A DNA stretch of 64,000 bases, from NCBI RefSeq assembly GCF_014145635.1, contig NZ_JACHTC010000002.1, positions 248,001 through 312,000 on the forward strand, in the 5' to 3' direction. The notes under the pieces were generated by a model, which made no database searches, was not told the origin of the DNA, and saw only the letters and a program-made list of their open reading frames with translations. The translations under genes and the position numbers were made by a program. Positions 36,437-42,805 of the stretch are shown piece after piece. This stretch comes from Myroides sp. WP-1. GTDB lineage: Bacteria > Bacteroidota > Bacteroidia > Flavobacteriales > Flavobacteriaceae. The first letter of the stretch is position 1; every line of letters begins with the position of its first letter.

Positions 36437-36473
36437 AAATGTAAGTACGCAACATGCTTGCGCACTTACATTT
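36437..36473. promoter_or_regulatory. operator-like palindrome 1
   Basis: Two 16-base arms (36437-36452 and 36458-36473) match with one mismatch around a 5-base centre. The core is TACGCA, 7 bases, TGCGCA. It sits between the -33 and -7 elements of the WYL gene. Confidence 0.75.
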
Positions 36474-36544
36474 ATTTTAGAAAAAATGTTGGTTTTAATT
36501 AGTTGTTATATAGTGTTTTGTAAAATAATTTTCATTTATTTTTT

Positions 36545-36567
36545 AGTACGCAGTTATCTTGCGTAGT
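36545..36567. promoter_or_regulatory. operator-like palindrome 2
   Basis: TACGCA at 36547-36552 and TGCGTA at 36560-36565, again 7 bases apart. It repeats the core and spacing of palindrome 1 exactly 101 bases further on, at the head of the tRNA-like/slipin/rtcB unit. Confidence 0.72.
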
Positions 36568-36575
36568 TAGGGGTG

Positions 36576-36583
36576 CATCTTTG
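36576..36583 (+). promoter_or_regulatory. possible -7 box of the RNA/slipin/rtcB unit
   Basis: CATCTTTG differs from TAnnTTTG at one base and follows palindrome 2 by 9 bases. Spacing to the nearest TTG is only 14, so this is a weak call. Confidence 0.35.
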
Positions 36584-36596
36584 TACTGTTCGAAAG

Positions 36597-36667
36597 ATAC
36601 AAACCTCGGAAGCGTTTCTGTATAGCGCGGAAGTAAGGCACAATCGTTCCCCTTATCCTGTTTGTAT
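36597..36667 (+). ncRNA. structured leader with closing stem
   Basis: An 8-base perfect stem (36597-36604 with 36660-36667) encloses about 55 bases. Within it GGAA (36629-36632) can pair with TTCC (36647-36650), and TAAGG (36634-36638) with CCTTA (36651-36655); the two pairings interleave, as in a pseudoknot. No family is recognised. It leads directly into the first tRNA-like module. Confidence 0.45.
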
Positions 36668-36678
36668 GTGGAGAAAAA

Positions 36679-36727
36679 TGAGGTTCGACTCCTCACATTC
36701 GTTTCGGTGAATGACTAGTGGTTTAGT
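36679..36727 (+). ncRNA. permuted tRNA-like module 1 (closed acceptor stem)
   Basis: In order: a T-arm (stem TGAGG/CCTCA, loop TTCGACT, 36679-36695); directly after it a 7-pair acceptor-like stem (36696-36702 with 36707-36713, two of the pairs G-U) closed by the tetraloop TTCG; then a D-arm-like hairpin ACTA/TAGT with a GG-containing loop (36714-36727). Stem lengths and the direct T-arm/acceptor junction are those of tRNA, but the 3' half precedes the 5' half and there is no free CCA end. This is the layout of bacterial Y RNA (YrlA) tRNA mimics. No anticodon arm follows. Confidence 0.65.
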
Positions 36728-36742
36728 TACGTTATTTGGGTC

Positions 36743-36820
36743 GTAGGTTCGAATCCTACTATTGCAGTAGCAATATAACTCAGTTGGTTAGAGTAAAATA
36801 GCAATTGCCTTAAAAGCAAT
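36743..36820 (+). ncRNA. permuted tRNA-like module 2 with Leu(UAA) anticodon arm
   Basis: T-arm GTAGG/CCTAC with loop TTCGAAT (36743-36759); adjoining 6-pair acceptor stem TATTGC/GCAATA closed by AGTA (36760-36775); TA at tRNA positions 8-9; D-arm ACTC/GAGT with loop AGTTGGTTA (36778-36794); a 9-base linker; then an anticodon arm ATTGC/GCAAT with a 7-base loop CTTAAAA (36804-36820), anticodon TAA at 36811-36813. All consensus D-loop and T-loop bases are present. The halves are in permuted order, so it cannot be an ordinary tRNA gene. It could be a YrlA-type mimic or a decoy of tRNA-Leu(UAA). Confidence 0.7.
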
Positions 36821-36827
36821 CTTTGGT

Positions 36828-36862
36828 GAAGATGGAGAACTTCAATAAAAAATCTCCTCCAT
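36828..36862 (+). ncRNA. 3' hairpin of the tRNA-like region
   Basis: ATGGAG (36832-36837) can pair with CTCCAT (36857-36862); alternatively GAAG/CTTC (36828-36831 with 36840-36843) forms a smaller arm where a T-arm would stand. Only a short A-run follows, so it is not a clear terminator. Confidence 0.4.
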
Positions 36863-36881
36863 AAAAAAGTTCAGTCAACTC

Positions 36882-37080
36882 GTGTTTCTGTTTTTAGACG
36901 TCCTTCTCTAGAGAAAGACAACCAAAAACACTTTGTCAAAGCCTGTAAAAACAAGTGAGACGATAAAAAGAGAAAGAGGGAGACTATAGGGTGAATCACT
37001 TGCTTGCTGAGGGATTCCAGGCTATAGACCAAATCATTCAATTTTTAAGTCAACTTCTTTTTCCGCCGACCACAAAGGAA
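36882..37080 (+). ncRNA. structured 5' leader of slipin
   Basis: Further inverted repeats fill the rest of the gap: GTTTTT/AAAAAC (36890-36895, 36924-36929) enclosing a hairpin with a 12-base palindrome (36900-36919); CTATAG/CTATAG plus GAATC/GATTC (36984-37027); and TTCC/GGAA (37061-37064, 37077-37080). There is no open reading frame. The region is likely transcribed with slipin and may be a leader or processed RNA. Confidence 0.45.
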
Positions 37081-37134
37081 GCCGAGTTCGATCTGTTCTT
37101 TATACAAATGACATAAAAAATAAAAAAGATAAAA

Positions 37135-38229
37135 ATGAAAAAGTTACAAGTAAAAACCAATCACGTAGCCCTTGTGTTTAACCAAGGAGAATTGCAAAAA
37201 GTATATACTGCTGGTCAGTATTGGCTGTGGGGAAACAAAGAAGTCATCGAATACAACCAAGCCGAACTATTTCCGATGCGCCGAGATATGGATGCCTTGT
37301 TGAAAAATGAGCAATTAGTTGCGATGTTGGATATTGTGGATGTAATGGATGATGAAATCATTGTAGTATACAAAAACAAGGTGTTCTATACGGTATTTTC
37401 CGCAGGGCGTTATATCTTTTGGAAAGATACAAACATCTATTCATTTGAACGTTATCAAACAACGGCCTTAGAGGTACCAACATCAATTGCTAGAAACATC
37501 AGAACCAAAGGCAATATGCTAAACTTCTTGCGTATGTATACGGTTGGAGCAAATGAAAAGGGCTTGCTGTTTGTCGATGAACAATTTCAAGGTATCTTGA
37601 ATGCAGGGGACTACTGCTATTGGAAAAACGAGATTAAAGTGCAAATTATCTTTGTCGATGTACGTCAGCAAAGTATGGATATGAATGGACAGGAAATCCT
37701 GACCAAAGACAAAGTGCAATTGCGCATTAATTTCAACATCGTTTATCAAGTACAAAACATGTTAACGGCTTATGTAGAAAACAAAGAAGTGGAGAAACAA
37801 ATGTACAATGCCATTCAATTGATGTTGAGAGAGAAAATTGGACGTTTGTCTTTTGACGAGCTAATGGAAAACAAAGAGAATGTCTCTCAATCCATTTTAG
37901 AGGCAGTACAAGAAAAAATTACAGCTTTGGGTATTGACTTGAAAACTTGTGGCATCAAAGATATTATCCTGCCAGGTGATATTCGAGAGATTATGAATCA
38001 GGTATTGATTGCTGAAAAGAAAGCGCAAGCGAACATGATTACAAGACGAGAAGAAACAGCCGCTACTCGCAGCTTGCTGAATACAGCGAAATTAATGGAG
38101 GAAAATGATATGCTGATGCGATTGAAGGAAATGGAGTATATTGAAAAAATTGCTGATAAAGTTGGTGAAATCAGCTTGTCAGGTGGCGGAAATGTATTGA
38201 AACAATTGAAAGAGGTATTTGGGAGGTAG
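37135..38229 (+). CDS. slipin (SPFH/band-7 protein) with three N-terminal repeats
   Basis: The 364-residue protein has an SPFH domain (about 165-300: VDVRQQSMDMNGQEILTKDKVQLRINFNIVYQV, then EKITALGIDLKTCGIKDIILPGDIREIMNQVLIAEKKAQAN) and a C-terminal coiled-coil. Unlike classic slipins it lacks an N-terminal membrane helix. Instead residues 11-32, 75-96 and 143-163 repeat a strand motif ending AGxYxxW (AGQYWLW, AGRYIFW, AGDYCYW). SPFH proteins build large rings or cages. It lies between the tRNA-like RNAs and rtcB, with a 156-base repeat-rich spacer before rtcB. Slipins near rtcB recur in bacteria; the mechanism is unknown. Confidence 0.88.
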   Translation: MKKLQVKTNHVALVFNQGELQKVYTAGQYWLWGNKEVIEYNQAELFPMRRDMDALLKNEQLVAMLDIVDVMDDEIIVVYKNKVFYTVFSAGRYIFWKDTNIYSFERYQTTALEVPTSIARNIRTKGNMLNFLRMYTVGANEKGLLFVDEQFQGILNAGDYCYWKNEIKVQIIFVDVRQQSMDMNGQEILTKDKVQLRINFNIVYQVQNMLTAYVENKEVEKQMYNAIQLMLREKIGRLSFDELMENKENVSQSILEAVQEKITALGIDLKTCGIKDIILPGDIREIMNQVLIAEKKAQANMITRREETAATRSLLNTAKLMEENDMLMRLKEMEYIEKIADKVGEISLSGGGNVLKQLKEVFGR

Positions 38230-38376
38230 GTGATTGTTGATGGTTGTTTGTCGATGGTTGTTTGTCGATGGTTGATTGTTGTTCGTTGATGCACACAACA
38301 TACAACACACCTCACCATCTCATCACCTCACCATCTCACCACCTCACCATCTCACCACCTCACCACCTCACCAAAC
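38229..38376. repeat. GT-rich then CA-rich tandem repeats between slipin and rtcB
   Basis: A run of GATGGTTGTTTGTC-type units is followed by CACCTCACCATCTCAC-type units. The two halves are partly complementary: GGTGAT (38229-38234) with ATCACC (38322-38327), GATGG with CCATC inside it, and TGTTGT with ACAACA near the centre. The transcript could fold into a long imperfect hairpin before the rtcB start. Confidence 0.7.
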
Positions 38377-38385
38377 AAAAAAAAT

Positions 38386-39816
38386 ATGAAAGAAAATACA
38401 TCAATAAACGGAAACGATTTAATAGCCTTAGGATATCCACAAACTAAATTGTTGGGTATAGCATTAAAGGCAAATAAAAAGAGAACAGGGTTAACAAAAA
38501 TAGAAATGTTAGCCCATTACAAAATGGTTTTGGATAATGCCGAAGACTATATCAACCATAAGATATTTGGAAAACTAGCAACAGCTATTATCGAAGGAGT
38601 TGGTCAGCGAGAAGAAGAAGACGTAATTCCCTTGAGAGAAGAAGCAGTAGCTTATAGCGTTTATGGCGCTCAGCATATTGAAGAAGGAGCAATCCGACAA
38701 ATGCAAACCGCAGTAAAATTACCTGTAGCGGTTGCGGGGGCTTTAATGCCTGATGCCCATCAGGGGTATGGATTGCCTATTGGAGGGGTGTTAGCCACAG
38801 AAAATGCGGTGATTCCTTATGGTGTAGGGGTAGATATCGGGTGTCGAATGGCACTGTCTATTTTTGATATTAAGGAAGTAGAGTTCTACGGAATGGAAGC
38901 TTTGTTAAAAGAACAATTAATCAAACATACCAAGTTTGGAGCGGGACATGGATTCCACGGACAATATAAAGCACAACATGAAATTTTAGATCGAGGAGAG
39001 TTTAATCTAAACCCTTTCATCAAGAATTTACAAGACAAAGCGTGGGAACAACTGGGATCATCAGGAGGTGGAAATCACTTTGTAGAATGGGGGTTGATGG
39101 AGTTTAAGCAACGCGATGAGATCTTGAATATCGAAGAGGGAACGTACTTAGCCTTGTTGACTCATTCAGGATCCAGAGGAATGGGGGCCATGATTGCGGG
39201 ACGTTATACCCAAATTGCCAAAGGACAGTGTAAGTTACCACAGGAAGCTCAAAATTTAGCTTACTTGGATCTGAATTCAGAAGCCGGACAAGAATATTGG
39301 GCCTTGATGAATTTGGCTGGAGATTATGCTTCCGCTTGTCATGAGGTAATTCACGCTAAATTGACTAAAGCCATTGGAGCAGCAGTACTCGCTAAAATTG
39401 AGAATCACCATAACTTTGCTTGGAAGGAAATGTACCAAGGGAAAGAGGTGATTGTTCACCGTAAAGGAGCCACACCTGCGAGTAAAGGGGTGATGGGAAT
39501 TATTCCAGGATCGATGACTGCCCCAGGATTTTTGGTGAGAGGAAAAGGAGAAGAAGAGGCTTTAAACTCCGCCTCCCATGGTGCAGGAAGACAGATGAGC
39601 CGTACACAAGCTATTAAGACGCTAAAATCAAGCGATATTAAGGCTGTTCTACAAGATCACGGCGTAGAACTCATCGGAGCAGGAAAAGACGAAGCACCGA
39701 TGGCGTATAAAGATATTCACCAAGTGATGGCCGCACAAGGAGACTTAGTTGACGTGGTAGCAATGTTTACGCCCAAAATTGTCCGTATGGCCGATGATGG
39801 AAGTAGAGAGGATTGA
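38386..39816 (+). CDS. rtcB: RNA-splicing ligase RtcB
   Basis: RtcB (476 residues) joins RNA 2',3'-cyclic phosphate or 3'-phosphate ends to 5'-OH ends using GTP and Mn2+. The catalytic set is complete: Asp150/Cys153 (GVDIGCRM), His231 (GGGNHFVEWG), His260 (LTHSGSRG), a His in ENHHNFAW (341-342) and the guanylylated His398 (SASHGAGR). It has about 70 extra N-terminal residues compared with E. coli RtcB (408). No archease or rtcA gene is adjacent. It is the last gene of the RNA/slipin/rtcB unit, suited to repairing tRNA cut in the anticodon loop. Confidence 0.95.
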   Translation: MKENTSINGNDLIALGYPQTKLLGIALKANKKRTGLTKIEMLAHYKMVLDNAEDYINHKIFGKLATAIIEGVGQREEEDVIPLREEAVAYSVYGAQHIEEGAIRQMQTAVKLPVAVAGALMPDAHQGYGLPIGGVLATENAVIPYGVGVDIGCRMALSIFDIKEVEFYGMEALLKEQLIKHTKFGAGHGFHGQYKAQHEILDRGEFNLNPFIKNLQDKAWEQLGSSGGGNHFVEWGLMEFKQRDEILNIEEGTYLALLTHSGSRGMGAMIAGRYTQIAKGQCKLPQEAQNLAYLDLNSEAGQEYWALMNLAGDYASACHEVIHAKLTKAIGAAVLAKIENHHNFAWKEMYQGKEVIVHRKGATPASKGVMGIIPGSMTAPGFLVRGKGEEEALNSASHGAGRQMSRTQAIKTLKSSDIKAVLQDHGVELIGAGKDEAPMAYKDIHQVMAAQGDLVDVVAMFTPKIVRMADDGSRED

Positions 39817-40027
39817 TGATTGATGCTTGTTGATTGTTATGGGGGATTAGTTAAAGGTTAAGGGGAGAATTTTCTGATTTAAGCTTAATTCTTCTTTAAA
39901 CGATAATCCCATCATAAATCGAAGCAAACCTCACAAAGCACAAACCTCACCAATAAACCCATTTCTCAATTTGTTTGTTTTAATTTAGCGCGCTTATTTA
40001 AAATGACAATGTAACCAAAACGAAATG

Positions 40028-40645
40028 ATGATGAATAATAAGAATGAAACCCTTTGGATTGCACATCCCCTTGTTTTAGAAGGAGAGCATATTCGACTTA
40101 TTCCTTTGGAGGGTCAGCACTTAGAAGAATTATATGAAAAAGCAGCAGATCGAAAGCTATGGGAATTAGTTCCAACTGATTGTTCTCAGCGAGAAACTTT
40201 TTTTGAGAACTATACTCAAGCCCTAGCTGCAAGAGATAAGGGAATTCAGTACCCTTTTGTTATTCAACATAAACAAACGGGTGAGTTAATTGGTTCTACT
40301 CGATTTTTTGAAATGTATGAAGCCGACAAAAAATTGGAGATTGGTTGGTCGTGGATTACGCAAAAATATTGGGGAACTGCGGTTAATTTAGAGAGTAAAC
40401 TATTGTTGATGGCCTATTGCTTTGAAGTACTAGGAGTAAATCGCGTCCAATTAAAAACAAAGGATACCAATATTCGATCGCGCAAAGCGATAGAAAAGAT
40501 AGGGGGAGTCTTTGAAGGTATTTTGAGAAAAGATAAAATACAAGCCGATGGCACAACGCGCAATGCGGCATATTACAGTATTTTAGATACAGAATGGGAA
40601 GCAGCTAAAAGTAAAATAAATCAGTTGATATTTGAGAGAGAATAG
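40028..40645 (+). CDS. GNAT family N-acetyltransferase
   Basis: A RimJ/RimL-like acetyltransferase of ~205 residues: LEGEHIRLIPLEGQHLEELYE, YPFVIQHKQTGELIGSTRFF, IGWSWITQKYWGTAVNLESKLLLMAYCFEVLGVNRVQLKTKDTNIRSRKAIEKIGGVFEGILR. It acetylates an amino group of a protein, drug or metabolite; the target is unknown. Three in-frame ATGs (40025, 40028, 40031) make the exact start uncertain. Its last codons (TTTGAGAGAGAATAG) run straight into the purine repeat. Confidence 0.88.
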   Translation: MMNNKNETLWIAHPLVLEGEHIRLIPLEGQHLEELYEKAADRKLWELVPTDCSQRETFFENYTQALAARDKGIQYPFVIQHKQTGELIGSTRFFEMYEADKKLEIGWSWITQKYWGTAVNLESKLLLMAYCFEVLGVNRVQLKTKDTNIRSRKAIEKIGGVFEGILRKDKIQADGTTRNAAYYSILDTEWEAAKSKINQLIFERE

Positions 40646-40747
40646 AGGAAAGAGAATAGAGGAAAGAGAATAGAGAATAGAGGAAAGAGGAAAGAGGAAA
40701 GAGGAAAGAGGAAAGAGGAAAGAGGAAAGAGGAAAGAGGAAAGAGGA
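40646..40747. repeat. purine tandem repeat, left part
   Basis: First a 14-base unit AGGAAAGAGAATAG occurs twice, then the 7-base unit GAGGAAA repeats almost ten times (40680-40747). It begins at the stop codon of the acetyltransferase gene and is cut by the IS element. Confidence 0.9.
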
Positions 40748-40777
40748 TGAACATCCCTAAATACGGTTGACCGTTTT

Positions 40778-41671
40778 TTAAACATTAACTTCATTATTAA
40801 AGATAGTAATAATTGGTTTGTTGAAAGTACTTTCTGCAAACCAATTATTTTCAAACTCAATAGGAGACATTTTTCTTATTGAATTATGAGGTCTATTATT
40901 GTTGTATTGATTGACTGCTTTTCTCACAGCTTTTTTTAATTCCAACAAATTTTTAGGTTTCCAAAATTCTAGGTAATCATTTTTGATTGTTCTATTAATA
41001 CGCTCAGCGTAGGCGTTATCTTGAGCAGAAAGAGCCATACTTATTTGGCAATTATTACTCTTTAATATTTCGATATAACCTTTATACATATATTGACTTC
41101 CTCTATCTGAGTGATGGATTAAAGGAGCTTGATTATTCTTTAAAGCCATTTTTAAAGCCATTATATTAGCTTGTGCTCGCATGTGATCTGATACTTGATA
41201 ACCTACTATTTTTTTTGTGTATACATCTATGATAAATACGGCGTAATAGAAGCTACTTCCAACTGGGATATAGGTGATGTCTGATTGCCATATAGTTGAT
41301 GGAGATTTTACTTGCATCCCCTTAATTAAATTAGGATAATATATCCTTGAAGCTACGGTTGTTTTTGTGTGATTTCTACGTTTATTCAATCGATAACCTA
41401 AGCTCATAAAAGTAGCTATAAACTTGTCTCTACCTAAAAAACTTGGTTTTAAGGTGTAGTACATCTTCTCAACCCCGCAACCAGGGTGATCGCGTCTTAA
41501 ATCATCCGCTTCTGAAGCAAGTTTGGATATTTTATTATTAAATAAATCTTGCCGTTTGGAGTATTGATTTACCGCTTGTTTACTGATACCTAAAGTTCGG
41601 TATAAACTGTTCAGTGAGTAAGTTATTTGTTCTCTTTCTTTGCGGAACCAGTCGATTGCGGGGTGTTTGAA
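40778..41671 (-). CDS. IS3-family transposase OrfB (-1 frame)
   Basis: The catalytic DDE integrase domain is intact: first Asp in WQSDITYIPVG, second in HHSDRGSQYM, Glu in NAYAERINRTIKNDY. The frame is open from 41671, upstream of the first ATG (41464), through HPAIDWFRKEREQITYSLN and an HTH_21 region. It lies in the -1 frame of orfA, and a slippery heptamer A AAA AAT (41677-41671, minus strand) stands exactly where the frames meet. The active product is therefore the OrfAB fusion, about 414 residues. Confidence 0.9.
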   Translation of the reverse strand, partial: FKHPAIDWFRKEREQITYSLNSLYRTLGISKQAVNQYSKRQDLFNNKISKLASEADDLRRDHPGCGVEKMYYTLKPSFLGRDKFIATFMSLGYRLNKRRNHTKTTVASRIYYPNLIKGMQVKSPSTIWQSDITYIPVGSSFYYAVFIIDVYTKKIVGYQVSDHMRAQANIMALKMALKNNQAPLIHHSDRGSQYMYKGYIEILKSNNCQISMALSAQDNAYAERINRTIKNDYLEFWKPKNLLELKKAVRKAVNQYNNNRPHNSIRKMSPIEFENNWFAESTFNKPIITIFNNEVNV

Positions 41672-42021
41672 TTTTTTATGATATCATAGTCTAATTCTTC
41701 ACTAGCAATCTCTATCAATTTTGAATAGAAATCTACTTGAATTTGCTTTTGACCTACTATACGCTCTAGTTCTCTGACTTTGGCTTCTAATTCTTTTACT
41801 TTGTTGGTGTTGCTTGCTTTCATCTCTACGATTCTTTGTCCTTGTTTACTAAAGATAGAAAATTTATAGATCCATCGGTAAATTACTGGACCCGAAATTC
41901 CATATAATCTACTAATTTGCAATACACTATAATTTCCTTTTTCAAATAAGGAAACTATTTCGCGTTTAAATTCTTCTGAATAAACACGACTTTTTTGAAT
42001 AATTTTGACATTGGGTTTCAT
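41623..42021 (-). CDS. IS3-family OrfA (DNA-binding subunit)
   Basis: OrfA (132 residues) has an N-terminal HTH (YSEEFKREIVSLFEKGNYSVLQISRLYGISGPVIYRWIYKFS) and a leucine-zipper-like helix (KVKELEAKVRELERIVGQKQIQVDFYSKLIEIA). It overlaps orfB by about 49 bases, with the -1 slippery site near its end. Alone it normally acts as a regulator of transposition. Confidence 0.9.
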   Translation of the reverse strand: MKPNVKIIQKSRVYSEEFKREIVSLFEKGNYSVLQISRLYGISGPVIYRWIYKFSIFSKQGQRIVEMKASNTNKVKELEAKVRELERIVGQKQIQVDFYSKLIEIASEELDYDIIKNSNTPQSTGSAKKENK

Positions 42022-42065
42022 ATAAAAATTGACTTTTTATGGTCAACCTATATCAGGGACGTACA

Positions 42066-42077
42066 GGAAAGAGGAAA
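42066..42077. repeat. purine tandem repeat, right part
   Basis: The GGAAAGAGGAAA tract continues the 7-base repeat on the other side of the IS element. Confidence 0.85.
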
Positions 42078-42191
42078 TCGAAACGCAGTGAAAATCGAAA
42101 CGCAGTGGAGATTCATCGAACACAAAAACCAATATAAACTCGGTGAGATATATTCATCGAACACAAAAACCAATATAAAATAGGTGAGATA
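42076..42191. repeat. two direct-repeat families
   Basis: ATCGAAACGCAGTG occurs twice (about 42077-42108). Then a 41-base unit beginning ATTCATCGAACACAAAAACC occurs twice (42111-42151 and 42152-42191) with few differences. There is no gene. A related stretch is seen near 48551-48610. Confidence 0.8.
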
Positions 42192-42206
42192 AAGAAGAAA
42201 GAAGAG

Positions 42207-42226
42207 AGGTGAGAAATTTCACACCT
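42207..42226 (-). terminator. possible terminator of the DUF1877 gene
   Basis: AGGTG and CACCT arms around a central GAAATTTC palindrome, with pyrimidine-rich sequence following on the minus strand. Confidence 0.5.
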
Positions 42227-42251
42227 ATCCTCTTTCCCCTCTCTTGTTTCT

Positions 42252-42755
42252 TTAATTCAAATAAGTAATCATCGCCTCATTTTGATCTGCAGCTTTTTGA
42301 TAAGCTGTACGAAGAACTTGGAGATTATCTTGGATATATTCCCATAAATCTTCTTCATCTTCTCCTACCCAAAAAGAAGGATAAATATCGTGTTCTTCAC
42401 ATAAAGCAGGTGAAAAGCGTTTTCTTATTTCCTCATCTGTTAGTTGAGTTAGAGCCTGATTGAGTTCTGTTACCTCTTCAGCAGTAAGGTATCTCGCTGG
42501 GCCATAACCCACATCTTGATTCTCATCTAGGGTGTGTTTACCGAAGAGTAGACCCGCCATCGGGTGATCTTCGAATCTATCTTTTGTTTCTCCTAAAAGA
42601 AAAGCCAATACATGCCAAGCTTTATCTAAATCTACCATAGCCTCGTCTGTTTCGTCGTATTCTTTGTAAATGCGATCCTCAAATAATTGACTATCGGCTT
42701 GGTAACGTGCTAAGTCTGCTTGTGAAACACGAAGCAAATTGCCTATCATACTCAT
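42252..42755 (-). CDS. DUF1877 (YfbM-like) protein
   Basis: The 167-residue protein matches DUF1877: MIGNLLRVSQADLARY, then DLDKAWHVLAFLLG, GPARYLTAEEVTELNQAL and a C-terminal YIQDNLQVLRTAYQKAADQNEAMITYL. Function is unknown. No signal peptide. It lies 50 bases downstream of the alpha/beta hydrolase on the same strand. Confidence 0.85.
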   Translation of the reverse strand: MSMIGNLLRVSQADLARYQADSQLFEDRIYKEYDETDEAMVDLDKAWHVLAFLLGETKDRFEDHPMAGLLFGKHTLDENQDVGYGPARYLTAEEVTELNQALTQLTDEEIRKRFSPALCEEHDIYPSFWVGEDEEDLWEYIQDNLQVLRTAYQKAADQNEAMITYLN

Positions 42756-42805
42756 CGTTTATGTTTTTTAGTAAGGATAAAGATATGGGAAATATCGGCG
42801 TTTTT

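Larger units (their letters stand above)
40748..42065 (-). mobile_element. complete IS3-family insertion sequence
   Basis: A 1318-base element. Terminal repeats at 40748-40773 and 42040-42065 agree at 18 of 26 bases, both starting TG and sharing TCCCT and GGTTGACC. The bases GGA occur on both sides (40745-40747 and 42066-42068), a 3-base target duplication typical of IS3. It holds orfA and orfB on the minus strand in overlapping frames. Both genes look intact, so the element may be active. Confidence 0.92.

Noticed and set aside
36545..36600. Sigma-54 promoter as in RtcR-controlled rtc operons
   Set aside because: No TGGCAC-N5-TTGCT-like element is present, and the nearby regulator is a WYL protein, not a sigma-54 activator.
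36560..36862. Ordinary tRNA genes
   Set aside because: T-arm and D-arm words are present, but no 5' acceptor strand precedes the T-arms in the normal order. The only good acceptor pairings join a 3' strand to a 5' strand just downstream, so a permuted layout fits and a standard tRNA does not.
40778..41464. OrfB as a truncated transposase starting at the first ATG
   Set aside because: The -1 frame is open upstream to 41671 with typical IS3 sequence and meets orfA at a slippery heptamer, so the transposase is complete by frameshifting.
40646..42200. CRISPR array
   Set aside because: The repeats are 7, 14 or 41 bases in direct tandem without spacers, and no cas gene is near.
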